48,417 nucleotides of DNA from Sterolibacteriaceae bacterium. GTDB taxonomy: Bacteria > Pseudomonadota > Gammaproteobacteria > Burkholderiales > Rhodocyclaceae. The DNA lies in the NCBI GenBank assembly GCA_025360425.1, contig JANYCD010000076.1, positions 81,639-130,055 on the forward strand. Direction: 5' to 3'. Positions 37,082 through 46,681 of this stretch are shown piece by piece. Position 1 is the first letter of the stretch, and the number at the start of each line of letters is the position of its first letter. The position numbers were made by a program, and so were the translations under genes. Below the pieces are notes generated by a model that did no database searches, had not been told where the DNA came from, and saw nothing but the letters and a program-made list of their open reading frames with translations.

Positions 37082-37863
37082 CGCAACAGATCAATCTCTA
37101 TGATCCGGGTCTGCGCCGCAAACGGGAATTCATTTCAGCGGAAAGCCTTGCATTGGTGTCGATTTTGCTGTTGTTGCTGGTTGGGTTCACAGGCGCCTGG
37201 TCGCGGTCGTCAGCGAACACGGTGGAAACTGAAGCCGCTATCCTGGAGCCTCAGGCCAAGGTGCTCGCAGATCAGTTGCCGGTGCTGGGCCAACAATTGG
37301 CGTCGCGCAAGCCCGATGCAAAACTTGAACAGGAACTCAGCCTGCTGAAGGCACGGGTGGACAGTCGCATCGACATTCTTGCTTTGCTTCGGCAGGGGCT
37401 GGGACCTGATGCCATCAGCTTTGCCGAGTATCTGCGCGGTTTCGCCCGGCAGACGCCGAGCGGTCTTTGGCTAACGGGATTCGCGGTGGAAAGTGACGGG
37501 GCAGGGATGAGCATCAAGGGCAGGACTGTTGATCCGGCACTGATAGCGGAATACATCAAGCGATTGGAGCGGGAAAAAGCTTTCCACGGCCGTAAGTTCT
37601 CCGCGCTTCAAATTAGTTTGCCGCCTGCGGCTGTCGGCAGTACCGTGGCCCCCTCTGTCGGCAACGCGATTAGCACTGTGCCGGTCAGGCCGCCGTACCA
37701 TGAGTTCACCTTGATTCCCGCTTCGGGATCCGCAACAACCCTTGGCGCGAACGGCAACGATGCGCGGCCTTCCGGATTGCAGACCTCGATCTCTGCCATT
37801 GCGCCCGAGGCCGCGCATGGGCTTGCGGATGCGACAGGCAAAGCGACGGGAGGGCAGCGATGA
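37078..37863 (+). CDS. PilN-like pilus assembly protein (second MshI-type component)
   Basis: 261 residues. The N-terminus MTQQINLYDPGLR resembles the NLLP-type peptide with which PilN binds PilM. One TM helix (about 24-42), a periplasmic coiled-coil/ferredoxin-like part (about 45-180), and a Pro/Ser/Ala-rich tail. It fills the place of PilN between the PilM-like MshI and the PilO-like MshJ; some genomes name it mshI2. Overlaps both neighbours by four bases. Confidence 0.8.
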   Translation: MTQQINLYDPGLRRKREFISAESLALVSILLLLLVGFTGAWSRSSANTVETEAAILEPQAKVLADQLPVLGQQLASRKPDAKLEQELSLLKARVDSRIDILALLRQGLGPDAISFAEYLRGFARQTPSGLWLTGFAVESDGAGMSIKGRTVDPALIAEYIKRLEREKAFHGRKFSALQISLPPAAVGSTVAPSVGNAISTVPVRPPYHEFTLIPASGSATTLGANGNDARPSGLQTSISAIAPEAAHGLADATGKATGGQR

Positions 37864-38549
37864 AGGAGCAATGGAAAATGCTGTCGGCCCGCTTCGCGGC
37901 CTTGAACCAGCGTGAAAAATCGTTGATTGCCGGGGCGTTGGTGGTATTGATCCTGTTTAGCGGCTACAACTTCTGGATCGAGCCGGCGCTGTTACGCAAG
38001 GCCGCCGCCGAGAAACTGGTCGTTCAATACAACGCCGACATCATTAATCTTGGCGCCCAGGTGGCCGCTTTGCAGGTCCAGTTGAAAGACCCCGACGCGG
38101 TCAATCGTGCCGCCGTCGTGGACTACCAGAAACGTTTCGTCGATCTCGGTCGCCAGTTGTCGGAATATGACAAGGTGCTGGTGCCGCCAGAAAATATGGC
38201 GGTATTGCTGCAGGCATTGTTAGGCCACCATCGTGGCCTGGAACTGGTGAGCCTGAAAACACTGACACCAGTACCGGCCGTCGCTGCGCCATCCGACAAG
38301 ACCGGGGTGAAAGCGGCTGAGCCCGAAAAGGTCGCTGTTCCTGTTACAGAGAATATTTACAAGCATGGCGTTGAGATCAAGGTGTCCGGCGGTTATCAGG
38401 ACGTGTTGAATTATGTGAATGAAATGGAAAATTCACAGCAACATTTACTGCTCGGAAAAATCGACTTTGTCGTCGCTAAATATCCTCGCGTTGAACTGAC
38501 CCTTACCGTTTATTCATTGAGTCTGGACCGTACATGGCTGGTTATTTGA
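37860..38549 (+). CDS. mshJ: MSHA biogenesis protein MshJ (PilO/GspM-like)
   Basis: 229 residues with a short cytosolic N-terminus ending NQREKSL, one TM helix (about 22-37), a coiled coil (about 40-95) and a C-terminal ferredoxin-like domain. It would pair with the PilN-like protein in the alignment complex linking MshE/MshG to the secretin. It overlaps the PilN-like gene by four bases and mshK by 16. Confidence 0.85.
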   Translation: MKEQWKMLSARFAALNQREKSLIAGALVVLILFSGYNFWIEPALLRKAAAEKLVVQYNADIINLGAQVAALQVQLKDPDAVNRAAVVDYQKRFVDLGRQLSEYDKVLVPPENMAVLLQALLGHHRGLELVSLKTLTPVPAVAAPSDKTGVKAAEPEKVAVPVTENIYKHGVEIKVSGGYQDVLNYVNEMENSQQHLLLGKIDFVVAKYPRVELTLTVYSLSLDRTWLVI

Positions 38550-38947
38550 AGCTGGTTTTATTGGGTGGAATGATGGGCATGGCCGGTTTTGCGGCGCTGG
38601 CGCAGATCGCCGATCCTACCAGGCCCGCGGTGGACGAGAGTCAGGGCTCAGTTGATGGCGCAAGCGGCGCAGGGCAGCCCTCCAGCGGCTTGCAGACTAT
38701 CATTCGACGCAAAGGCGCCAAGCCGGCGGCGATTATCAACGGCGAGTATGTTGAGTTGGGAGGGCGAGTGGGAGAGTCGAGGTTGTCTGCAATTGGAGAG
38801 GACTCAGTAGTGCTCAGTGGGCCGGATGGGAAAGAGACTTTGGCGATGACGCCGGGCATCGAGAAAAAACCGATCAAACCGGTACTGAAAAAGAAAGCTT
38901 CCGGCAAGACGTCGGGGAAACCGAACAAACAAATGAGGTCAGAATAA
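38534..38947 (+). CDS. mshK: MSHA biogenesis protein MshK (PilP/GspC-like)
   Basis: 137 residues with an N-terminal signal (about 1-23), ADPTRP after cleavage, and one small beta domain (about 50-100: IIRRKGAKPAAIINGEYVELGGRVGESRL) similar to the HR/PilP domain, then a Lys-rich tail. Likely periplasmic bridge between the inner-membrane complex and the MshL secretin. It overlaps mshL by one base (TAATG). Confidence 0.82.
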   Translation: MAGYLKLVLLGGMMGMAGFAALAQIADPTRPAVDESQGSVDGASGAGQPSSGLQTIIRRKGAKPAAIINGEYVELGGRVGESRLSAIGEDSVVLSGPDGKETLAMTPGIEKKPIKPVLKKKASGKTSGKPNKQMRSE

Positions 38948-40674
38948 TGGCGATTCGGCTCTGTGCTTGGGGGATATTGTTGCTTGTATCGGTGACGGCG
39001 TGTACGCCGCCGACCGTCAAGACTGAAGTCAACGATCGCATCGTTGACGAAATGCACAAGGCGGCGGGCAAAGGCCGCAAGGCAGCATCTGCCCAGTCCG
39101 CAGAACAGGCGTTGATGCCTCCGTTGGCAGTCGAAATGCCCAAGAACGCTGGTGATGCCGAGGCGCGTTTCGATCTGTCGCTGGTCAACGCGCCGGCCAA
39201 CCAGGTGTTCATGGCCCTGGTGACAGGCACGCGATACAACATGTTGGTGACGCCGGAAGTGGCCGGACAGATTACGGTGAGCCTCAAGGACGTGACCGTG
39301 CGCGAGGCGCTCGACTCCATTCGCGAGTTGTATGGCTACGAATATCGCATGCAGGGTAATCGCATCACCATACTGCCGAACACCATCCAGACCCGGATAT
39401 TCCAGGTCAACTACCTTGACTCGCGGCGTCAGGGGGCGAGTGACCTTCATGTAACGTCCAGTTCGATTACCGGCAGCGGAGCCGGCGCAGGTGGTACCAG
39501 TTCGGCAGGGACTTCGACCACGGCGCCAACGGCTAGTGGCGCCGGCCAGAGCAATTCGGAGCTTCTTACAAGCCAGGTGCGGACCAGCAACGACAACGAC
39601 TTCTGGAAATCGTTGTCCACGGCACTGACCGCCATCGTCGGAGCGGCGGACGGGCGCAGCATCGTTATCAACCCCAATTCAGGGATGATCGTTGTAAGGG
39701 CGCTGCCACGGGAAATCCGCATGGTGGAAAACTACCTGAAGGCCACTCAAGTCGTGGTGGAACGGCAGGTCATGCTGGAAGCGAAAATTCTCGACGTTAG
39801 GCTCAATGACGAATATCAGTCTGGGGTGAACTGGGCGTCGTTCAGCGGCGCCAAAAATCGCGCCACTTTCGGGGTTGTCCAGCCCGGGAGCATATTGCAA
39901 CCCACATTGAATGGGGCGGGGCAGCAATTGACCTCACCGGACGGCACCGTGTTGGCCGGTGTTGGCGGGGAGGTGGCGACCACGCAGACCGGGTTGGGAT
40001 TCATGGGGTTGGCATTGCAGACCAAGAACTTTGCCGCGCTGCTGAATTTCCTGGAAACGCAAGGCTCCGTTTCGGTGCTGTCCAGTCCGCGCATTGCCAC
40101 CATCAACAATCAGAAGGCCGTGCTGAAAGTCGGCAGCGACGAATTGTTCGTCACCAATGTGACATCGACAACGACCACGTCTTCAAGCGGCACCACCAAC
40201 GCGCCAAGCCTCACGTTGACGCCTTATTTCTCCGGCATTTCGCTCGACGTGACGCCGCAGATCGACGAGAACGACAATATCATTCTGCATGTGCATCCAG
40301 CAGTCAGCACCGTGGCCGACAACACCAAGATCATCGATCTGGGAACGCTGGGAAAATTTACTCTGCCGTTGGCCAAGAGCAGCGTCAACGAGACAGACAG
40401 CGTCGTTCGCGTCCAGGACGAACAGATCGTTGCCATCGGCGGACTGATGACACAGGATCAGACCAACGACCGTTCGCAGATCCCGGGCTTGGGTAGCGTG
40501 CCGGTGGTTGGCAATCTGTTCGGTCAGCGTTCCAACGGTTTGCACAAGCGCGAATTGATCATCCTGCTTAAACCCACCCTCATCCGGGACGATCGTGTCT
40601 GGGCGCGCGATATCGAACAGACTGCGGAACGGATGCAGAGCCTCAGCCCGCGCCAGCTTCACATGGACGAGTAA
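38947..40674 (+). CDS. mshL: MSHA outer-membrane secretin MshL
   Basis: Forms the outer-membrane channel through which the pilus exits. The 575 residues start with a lipoprotein signal (lipobox VTAC, C19), then an STN/N0-like domain (about 70-140), a secretin N domain (about 145-275, with a Gly/Ser/Thr-rich loop near 175-200) and the secretin barrel domain (about 315-555: VLSSPRIATINNQKAVLKVG, VGNLFGQRSN, ELIILLKPTLI). Lipidation suggests self-sorting without a separate pilotin. Nine bases before mshM. Confidence 0.94.
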   Translation: MAIRLCAWGILLLVSVTACTPPTVKTEVNDRIVDEMHKAAGKGRKAASAQSAEQALMPPLAVEMPKNAGDAEARFDLSLVNAPANQVFMALVTGTRYNMLVTPEVAGQITVSLKDVTVREALDSIRELYGYEYRMQGNRITILPNTIQTRIFQVNYLDSRRQGASDLHVTSSSITGSGAGAGGTSSAGTSTTAPTASGAGQSNSELLTSQVRTSNDNDFWKSLSTALTAIVGAADGRSIVINPNSGMIVVRALPREIRMVENYLKATQVVVERQVMLEAKILDVRLNDEYQSGVNWASFSGAKNRATFGVVQPGSILQPTLNGAGQQLTSPDGTVLAGVGGEVATTQTGLGFMGLALQTKNFAALLNFLETQGSVSVLSSPRIATINNQKAVLKVGSDELFVTNVTSTTTTSSSGTTNAPSLTLTPYFSGISLDVTPQIDENDNIILHVHPAVSTVADNTKIIDLGTLGKFTLPLAKSSVNETDSVVRVQDEQIVAIGGLMTQDQTNDRSQIPGLGSVPVVGNLFGQRSNGLHKRELIILLKPTLIRDDRVWARDIEQTAERMQSLSPRQLHMDE

Positions 40675-40682
40675 GTTTCCCG

Positions 40683-41498
40683 ATGTACCTGGCGCATTTC
40701 GGTCTCACAGAACTGCCCTTCGGAATCACGCCCGATACCCAGTACATCTATTCCGCCAAAGCCCATCAGGAGGCGCTCAATACGCTGATGCTCGCTGTTG
40801 AGAGCGGCGAGGGTTTCGTCAAGATCACGGGTGAGGTCGGTACCGGAAAAACGGTGCTCTGCAGAAAATTTCTGAGCCTGCTCCCAAAGCCTTATCACGC
40901 GGCCTACATTCCAAATCCGCAGCTTGATCCCCGGTCATTGTTGATTGCCGTGGCGGAGGAATTGGGTGCTCCTGTGGCGGGTGAGGCGATGCATCTTATC
41001 AAGAGCATCAGTCAGCGACTTCTTGCATTGGCGGCCGAAGACATTACTGCCGTGTTGTGTATCGACGAAGCGCAGACCATGCCCATGTTGACTCTGGAAA
41101 CCCTGCGCTTGCTGTCCAATCTCGAAACTGAAAAACACAAACTGATTCATATCGTACTGTTCGGTCAACCAGAACTGGACGAGAAATTGTCGAACCCGTC
41201 GGTGCGGCAATTGCGGCAGCGAATCGCGTTTCACTATCGGATGCCACCGCTGCAGCGTGGCGAGCTGGATGACTACCTCGCGCACCGTCTGCGGATCGCC
41301 GGCTACCGCGGCGAGCCCGTGTTTAGCGCCATGGCTCGGCGTGCGCTGTATCGGTTCTCGGGCGGCACACCGCGACTGGTCAATATTCTTGCCCACAAAT
41401 CCATGCTGGCTGCATTTGGACAGGGCCGGCCAGCGGTCGGGTATCGACAGGTCTTCGCTGCGGCACGCGATACCGACAGTGCGCGATACTTTTTCTGA
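40683..41498 (+). CDS. mshM: MSHA biogenesis AAA ATPase MshM (ExeA/GspA-like)
   Basis: 271-residue cytosolic ATPase. N-terminus MYLAHFGLTELPFGITPDTQYIY is the ExeA-family hallmark; Walker A GEVGTGKT (50-57), Walker B VLCIDEAQ (124-131), and the sensor arginine region FSGGTPRLVNIL. Unlike ExeA it lacks a C-terminal peptidoglycan-binding domain. It probably helps secretin or pilus assembly together with MshN, 21 bases downstream. Confidence 0.92.
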   Translation: MYLAHFGLTELPFGITPDTQYIYSAKAHQEALNTLMLAVESGEGFVKITGEVGTGKTVLCRKFLSLLPKPYHAAYIPNPQLDPRSLLIAVAEELGAPVAGEAMHLIKSISQRLLALAAEDITAVLCIDEAQTMPMLTLETLRLLSNLETEKHKLIHIVLFGQPELDEKLSNPSVRQLRQRIAFHYRMPPLQRGELDDYLAHRLRIAGYRGEPVFSAMARRALYRFSGGTPRLVNILAHKSMLAAFGQGRPAVGYRQVFAAARDTDSARYFF

Positions 41499-41519
41499 TA
41501 AGCCGAGGAGGTCTGACAT

Positions 41520-42593
41520 TTGAGTCTGATGAACAAAATGTTGCGTGATCTGGACCAACGCCGCGCTTCCGAGCTGGAGAAGGACGCGATTTCCCGACAC
41601 GTCCGCACCTTACCTCCCTCGAAAGTTGTTCCATGGAAGGGGCCAGCGCTGACCATCGTCGGTGCGATTGCAGGTGCTGTTGTGGTCTGGCTGGGATTGA
41701 CCTGGCGGCAGGAGGCTATCCCGCCACTTCCTCATGTAACAGCAGGATCCGACGTAATAGTGCCACCGCTCCAGCCACAACCGATTTATCCGTTGGTCGA
41801 ACAGTTCCACCAGTCCGCCAAGCCCGAATCCGGGCAGGCTCGTCAGGAGTTCCAGCGACCCGTTCCGCACAAGGGGGATGAACACGCGTCATCCCTCAAG
41901 CTCGATCGCACGCTTGTGATATCCGGTACCAGATATCAGGAGCCCGCGCCATCGGCGCCGGCTGTTGCACGCGAAGTCGACGAAACCGCCGTGGTTCAGT
42001 CACGTATTGAAAAACAACCTCGTACTCCGGTTGCGTCAGAAGCATCCGATGCCGAGTACCGCAAGGGCATGAACGCGATCAAACGTGGCTTGGCTAGCGA
42101 GGCAAGCACTTCGTTGCACGCTGCTCTGCGAATAGAACCAGGCCACCTGGCGGCGCGTCAGGCTTTGCTAAGTATTCTGGTTGATCGGAAACTATGGGAT
42201 GAGGCCCAGGCAGTAGGGACCGAGGGCCTGGCCCTTGATCCCAAGCAGGCCGGATGGGCCATGCTCGTGGCACGCTTGCAAGTGGAGCGGGGCGACATGC
42301 CTGCCGCAATAAAGACCCTTGATGAACATGCCCAATACGCTGAACGTAACGCCGATTATCTCGGTTTCCATGCCCTGCTTTTGCAGAAGGCGAAACGTTT
42401 TGCGGAAGCCATAGAGCGATATCGGAATGCGCTGGCGCTGAAGCCCGGCGAAGGCCGCTGGTGGTATGGACTGGGGCTCGCGCTCGAAGCCAGTCAGCGT
42501 CCGCTCGAAGCGAAGGAAGCGTATGCGCAGGCCCGAGCCTCAACCAACTTGCCTGCGGATCTGGCGGCGGCAGCAGAGCAGAAGAGCCAATGA
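41520..42593 (+). CDS. mshN: MSHA biogenesis TPR protein MshN
   Basis: 357 residues: cytosolic start MSLMNKMLRDLDQRRASE typical of MshN, one TM helix (about 43-60), a Pro-rich linker and a run of TPR-like helices (about 180-345). The start is TTG at 41520, supported by GAGGAGG eight bases upstream; the next ATG (41529) is too far from that site. Likely periplasmic scaffold for MshL. Last gene of block 2; comF converges on it. Confidence 0.9.
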   Translation: MSLMNKMLRDLDQRRASELEKDAISRHVRTLPPSKVVPWKGPALTIVGAIAGAVVVWLGLTWRQEAIPPLPHVTAGSDVIVPPLQPQPIYPLVEQFHQSAKPESGQARQEFQRPVPHKGDEHASSLKLDRTLVISGTRYQEPAPSAPAVAREVDETAVVQSRIEKQPRTPVASEASDAEYRKGMNAIKRGLASEASTSLHAALRIEPGHLAARQALLSILVDRKLWDEAQAVGTEGLALDPKQAGWAMLVARLQVERGDMPAAIKTLDEHAQYAERNADYLGFHALLLQKAKRFAEAIERYRNALALKPGEGRWWYGLGLALEASQRPLEAKEAYAQARASTNLPADLAAAAEQKSQ

Positions 42594-42653
42594 TTCGCTG
42601 GTGATCTTTGCAAGAGCGCGGGTTCCAGTTCGGTCCATTGTTGATCGGTGCGC

Positions 42654-43379
42654 TTAATTTCTTAACGTGCGCGCTGCAACCCAGTTGGTCACCACGATGG
42701 CGCCATGTTGTTTCAGCATGCGAGCGAACTCGTCCAGCGTTGCGCCCGTTGTCATGACATCATCCACCACGATGACGCGCTTGCCAGAAAGGTCAATCTG
42801 ACATTCGAAGGCGTTGCGAATATTCTTCCGTCGTTCCTTCCAGGGCAGGCTGGCTTGAGGGGCGGTATCAGTGATTCGCAAACAGCCATCAACGAGCAGT
42901 GGCAAACCGAGACGTCTTGCCAGTGGCCGCGCGATTTCCACGGCTTGATTAAAGCCCCGCTCGCGCAAGCGCGTGGCTGACAAGGGTACCGGCATCAACA
43001 GGTCACCCGCTGCAACATCGGCTTCGAGCATCAGCATCGCAAGATAATTTGCAACCGCCAGGCGATGGGTGTATTTCAGTGCCTGTATCAGATGATCAAC
43101 AGGGAAGCCATACACCAGCGACCCGACCGTGAAATCGAAATGTGGTTGGCGTTTAAGGCACTCGCCACAGGTTTCTCCGACAGGCGTAGGCAGTGCGCAG
43201 ATTGCGCAGCGGGGCTTCGACAATTGCGGCAGTGAATCGCGGCACTGTGCGCAAAGCAGATTCTCGGCGGAAGGTTGGCCGCACAGGAAGCAATCCTGCG
43301 GCAAACACGAAATCATCGCTTTGCGCACAATCCCCGCGCCAATGGACAATCCCAGCCCCTTCCACGATAATTCAGCCAT
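42654..43379 (-). CDS. comF: ComF family protein (phosphoribosyltransferase-like)
   Basis: About 241 residues: an N-terminal zinc-finger region with cysteine pairs CFLC, CAQC, CAIC and CGEC (about 27-75) and a C-terminal PRTase domain with the PRPP loop [13 protein letters not shown]. ComF proteins are needed for DNA uptake in competent species, and their substrate is unknown. The frame runs to 43439, but that would enter bioB; ATG 43379 leaves 27 bases to the bioB start. No clear ribosome site, and ATG 43316 is an alternative. Divergent from bioB. Confidence 0.88.
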   Translation of the reverse strand: MAELSWKGLGLSIGAGIVRKAMISCLPQDCFLCGQPSAENLLCAQCRDSLPQLSKPRCAICALPTPVGETCGECLKRQPHFDFTVGSLVYGFPVDHLIQALKYTHRLAVANYLAMLMLEADVAAGDLLMPVPLSATRLRERGFNQAVEIARPLARRLGLPLLVDGCLRITDTAPQASLPWKERRKNIRNAFECQIDLSGKRVIVVDDVMTTGATLDEFARMLKQHGAIVVTNWVAARTLRN

Positions 43380-43406
43380 TCCCCATTTTACCCAGCAGGA
43401 CATTCC

Positions 43407-44390
43407 ATGACTGTCGCCACTGCCATCTCTGCCCAACATCGCACATCCCCGGTTCCTGCTGTCCGGCGCTGGACCACAACCGAGATCGAGGCGCTGTTCC
43501 GTTTGCCCTTTGCCGATTTAATGTTTCGCGCACAGGAGATACACCGGGCACACCACGACGCAAACACCGTTCAGCTTTCCACGTTGCTGTCGATCAAGAC
43601 CGGCGGCTGTTCGGAAGATTGCGGCTATTGTTCGCAATCGGCCCGCCACGAAACGGTGGAACGGGAACAGTTGCTTGAACTGAACGAAGTGCTGGCCGCT
43701 GCGCAAGCCGCCAAAGCGAAAGGTGCCAGTCGTTTTTGCATGGGTGCAGCGTGGCGTGGCCCCAAAGACAAGGATCTCGACCGCGTCATGGAGATGGTCC
43801 AGGCCGTCAAGGGCCTCGGTCTCGAAACCTGTGTCACCTTGGGCATGCTCAAGGAAGGTCAGGCCGAGCGCCTGGCGGAGGCTGGCCTTGACTACTACAA
43901 CCACAATCTCGATACCGCGCCGGAATTTTACGGACAGATCATCACCAGCCACACCCAGGCCGACCGTTTCGACACGCTCGGCAAGGTGCGTGATGCAGGC
44001 ATCAAGGTCTGTTGTGGTGGCATCGTTGGCATGGGCGAAAGTCGGCGTGGCCGCGCGTCCCTGATCGCTGAGCTGGCCAACATGACTCCGCAGCCCGAAT
44101 CGGTGCCGATCAACAATCTTGTTCCCATTCCCGGCACCCCGTTGGAAAATGCGCCGCCGCTGGAACCCTTCGAGTTTGTGCGTACCATCGCGGTTGCTCG
44201 CATCACCATGCCCACCAGCTATGTACGTCTCTCCGCCGGACGCCAGGAGATGAGCGATGAAATGCAGTCGCTCTGTTTTCTGGCCGGCGCCAATTCCATC
44301 TTCTACGGCGACAAGTTGCTGACCACCGGCAACGCCGAAGCCGCGCGCGACCAGGCGTTGTTCCAACAGCTGGGAATTCACCCGCTCTGA
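43407..44390 (+). CDS. bioB: biotin synthase
   Basis: Radical SAM enzyme that inserts sulfur into dethiobiotin. 327 residues; the [4Fe-4S] motif C-x3-C-x2-C is in [16 protein letters not shown] (about 68-83), with [19 protein letters not shown]-like [16 protein letters not shown] and [10 protein letters not shown] further on. AGGA lies seven bases before ATG 43407. Four bases from bioC. It sits between two MSHA blocks, with comF divergent. Confidence 0.97.
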   Translation: MTVATAISAQHRTSPVPAVRRWTTTEIEALFRLPFADLMFRAQEIHRAHHDANTVQLSTLLSIKTGGCSEDCGYCSQSARHETVEREQLLELNEVLAAAQAAKAKGASRFCMGAAWRGPKDKDLDRVMEMVQAVKGLGLETCVTLGMLKEGQAERLAEAGLDYYNHNLDTAPEFYGQIITSHTQADRFDTLGKVRDAGIKVCCGGIVGMGESRRGRASLIAELANMTPQPESVPINNLVPIPGTPLENAPPLEPFEFVRTIAVARITMPTSYVRLSAGRQEMSDEMQSLCFLAGANSIFYGDKLLTTGNAEAARDQALFQQLGIHPL

Positions 44391-44394
44391 CTTG

Positions 44395-45216
44395 ATGCGT
44401 GCCCACTTCGCCCGCGCTGCCGCCTCCTACGACATGGCGGCAGTGCTCGCGGGTGAGGTCGGCCGGCGCATGGCTGAGCGTCTCGACTACGTGAAGGTCG
44501 ATCCACGCTGCATGGCCGATATCGGTTGCGCCACCGGCGACGGCATTCGCGCACTCATCAAGCGTTACCCCGGAGCACTGCCGCTCGCCGTCGATTTCGT
44601 CAGACCCATGTTGGCGGAGCTCAGTCGCCAAACGTCCTGGTCATCACGGTTGACGCGACGCTCCCCCCGACCAATCAATGCCGACGTCGGTCGTCTTCCG
44701 GTCAAGACTGGAACATTGGGATTGGTGTGGTCCAACCTGATGCTGCATTGGCTGGAAGACCCAGCCCCGGCATTTGCCGAAGTGCATCGGACTCTGGCAA
44801 CCGAGGGCCTGCTGACTTTTTCCATGCTTGGTCCCGACACGCTCAAGGAACTCCGTCTGGCCTGCATCGCCTGCAACATCGAACCGCCTCTGCGGCGGTT
44901 TCTCGACATGCACGACGTTGGCGATCTGCTGGTGGCGACCGGTTTTGCTGATCCGGTGATGGACATGGAAATAATTACCATGACCTACGACAGTCCTCTG
45001 GGGCTGCTGCGCGACCAACGCCAACTTGGCGTGCGCAATGCGTTGCTCGGCCAACTCCCCTGGCGCGAGTGGCGCCGTGTTTTTCAGGCTTGGGCAGCAA
45101 ACAAGCAAGAAGGCCGCTTGTCCGCCAGCTTCGAGATTGTCTATGGCCATGCCTGGAAACCACAACCGAAGAGTATCGCCGACGGGCGAATGATCGTCCG
45201 CTTCGAATCGCGATGA
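44395..45216 (+). CDS. bioC: malonyl-[acyl-carrier protein] O-methyltransferase
   Basis: Methylates malonyl-ACP to start pimeloyl synthesis for biotin. About 273 residues with a class I SAM motif DIGCATGDG (about 42-50) and typical BioC segments FARAAASYD at the start and LPVKTGTLGLVWSNLMLHWLEDP. TTG 44392 could also start, one codon earlier. Four bases after bioB, and overlaps the following small ORF by four bases. Confidence 0.95.
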   Translation: MRAHFARAAASYDMAAVLAGEVGRRMAERLDYVKVDPRCMADIGCATGDGIRALIKRYPGALPLAVDFVRPMLAELSRQTSWSSRLTRRSPRPINADVGRLPVKTGTLGLVWSNLMLHWLEDPAPAFAEVHRTLATEGLLTFSMLGPDTLKELRLACIACNIEPPLRRFLDMHDVGDLLVATGFADPVMDMEIITMTYDSPLGLLRDQRQLGVRNALLGQLPWREWRRVFQAWAANKQEGRLSASFEIVYGHAWKPQPKSIADGRMIVRFESR

Positions 45217-45365
45217 AGCAGGCCAAACAAAGGCGGGTCAAGCCGCGCAATCCGCTGGCCGCATTGGCGGTGATGAAGAAGGGCGGCGCCCATTTGCGTG
45301 TAGATAAGCGGGCATCCCGTGCGCGCAAGAAGGCTGAATCGAGAAGACAGCTCGATGATCATTAA
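45213..45365 (+). CDS. small basic protein of unknown function
   Basis: 50 residues starting MKQAKQRRVKPRNPLAALAV, very rich in Lys and Arg and without Trp, Tyr, Phe or Cys. Starts inside the bioC stop (ATGA), so it is translationally coupled. Short basic proteins with a KPRNPL motif occur next to various genes in proteobacteria as I remember, but no function is known to me. It could bind nucleic acid. Confidence 0.6.
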   Translation: MKQAKQRRVKPRNPLAALAVMKKGGAHLRVDKRASRARKKAESRRQLDDH

Positions 45366-45431
45366 AAAACAAAGCGGCGATCAGGTATATTCAAGCTTGC
45401 TCTTGCCAAGTGTGTAGTATTTGATACTCAT

Positions 45432-45461
45432 TTTCCCTCCACGCAGTTATCTTGAGGGAAA
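45432..45461. other. hairpin in the leader of mshC
   Basis: TTTCCCTC (45432-45439) and GAGGGAAA (45454-45461) form a perfect 8-bp stem with a 14-base loop, about 29 bases before ATG 45490. No U-tract follows on either strand, so it does not look like a terminator. TATATT (45386) and TAGTAT (45415) upstream are possible -10 elements without good -35 partners, so the promoter of block 3 is not resolved. Confidence 0.4.
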
Positions 45462-45489
45462 GCAAAAAATCGAGAACAGACATATCCAC

Positions 45490-46068
45490 ATGTCAGCCCC
45501 AAGCGTGAGCCGCGATAATATTGAGAATGGTTCGATAAGAACGCGGATCGGTGCGCCCGCAGTTGGCCGCGATCAGGGGTTCACGCTGATCGAGCTGGTG
45601 GTGGTGATCGTGATCCTCGGCATCCTTGCCGCAGTTGCGATCGGCAAAATGGATTTCAAGGACACCTTCAACCAGAAAGGCGCTCGTGACAAGGCAGTCG
45701 GCGCGCTGCAATTTGCGCGCAAGGCAGCGGTAGCGCAGCGGCGCAACATCTGTGTCTGCTTTGGGACCAAAGCCGGCGCCATCTGCACTGCGGGCAACCG
45801 GGTGACGCTGACCATCGACACCCGGGTACCTGAATCCGGCGCGGGCTTTTGTGACGGAACCAGCGAACAGCCAATGCAATTGCCGTCGGTGGATGCGAGT
45901 TGTGGCGGTGCGACCAACGCGGTATGCGCCCCCACGGGGGTTGCGTTCGGTCCCAGTTCCCCCACCCTGGTGTTCGATGCCCAGGGAGGTGTGCCGTCCA
46001 CCGTGACCAGCACGGTCACCGGGCAATCGGCGATCACCGTTGAAGCAGGAACCGGCTATGTCCATTGA
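45490..46068 (+). CDS. mshC: MSHA minor pilin MshC (GspH/FimT-type prepilin)
   Basis: About 192 residues. The prepilin core [23 protein letters not shown] follows G30, so the leader is 30 residues, far longer than in the other pilins here (7-15). ATG 45490 is the only standard start close to the core; the wider frame starts at TTG 45421. The C-terminal domain is beta-rich with five or six cysteines. The predicted role is minor pilin, perhaps part of the tip complex with MshD, MshO and MshP. First gene of block 3, overlapping mshD by 11 bases. Confidence 0.85.
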   Translation: MSAPSVSRDNIENGSIRTRIGAPAVGRDQGFTLIELVVVIVILGILAAVAIGKMDFKDTFNQKGARDKAVGALQFARKAAVAQRRNICVCFGTKAGAICTAGNRVTLTIDTRVPESGAGFCDGTSEQPMQLPSVDASCGGATNAVCAPTGVAFGPSSPTLVFDAQGGVPSTVTSTVTGQSAITVEAGTGYVH

Positions 46069-46681
46069 CCGGACATTGTGCGCAAGGAAGCGATCTGCCG
46101 GCGTTACCATCGTCGAGTTGATCGTCTTCATCGTCATCGTCAGCGTCGCGCTGGCGGGCGTGCTGTCGGTGCTGAATGTTTCAGTGCGCAGCAGCGCTGA
46201 CCCGATGATACGCAAACAGATGCTGGCGATTGCCGAGGCGCTGATGGAGGAGGTCTCGGCGCAACCTTTCACCTATTGCGACCCGAGCGATGCGAACGCG
46301 CCTTTTGCCACTGCAGCTACCGCCGCCCAGTGCCCGACAGCGGTACAGGGATTGGGACCGGGTGCGACTGGACAAACAACACGAACAGTCGCAAGCATCA
46401 CCAATCCATTCAACAACGTTGCCGACTACAGCGGCCTGGCAACGATCAATCCGGTAACGGATGTAACCAACACCTACACCTACCCTGGATATTCGGCAAC
46501 CATTAGCATTGCCACTGCGGATGTGCTGGGTCCGCTTGGTTTGACGATCACGCCCAACGACGCCACGGCGGCCAACCTCAACCTGTTGCGCATCACCGTC
46601 ACCGTTAGCCGAACCGGCAGTTCCGACAGCCTGACCCTGGAAGGCTATCGGGCCCGCCATTCACCGAATGCCGTGCCATGA
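46058..46681 (+). CDS. mshD: MSHA minor pilin MshD
   Basis: 207 residues with a 15-residue leader and prepilin core G-VTIVELIVFIVIVSVALAG (E at +5), type II minor-pilin (GspI/PilV-like) N-terminus and a Thr/Ala/Asn-rich C-terminal domain. ATG 46058 has AGGA nine bases upstream; TTG 46040 is an alternative. Overlaps mshC by 11 and mshO by four bases. Confidence 0.87.
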   Translation: MSIDRTLCARKRSAGVTIVELIVFIVIVSVALAGVLSVLNVSVRSSADPMIRKQMLAIAEALMEEVSAQPFTYCDPSDANAPFATAATAAQCPTAVQGLGPGATGQTTRTVASITNPFNNVADYSGLATINPVTDVTNTYTYPGYSATISIATADVLGPLGLTITPNDATAANLNLLRITVTVSRTGSSDSLTLEGYRARHSPNAVP

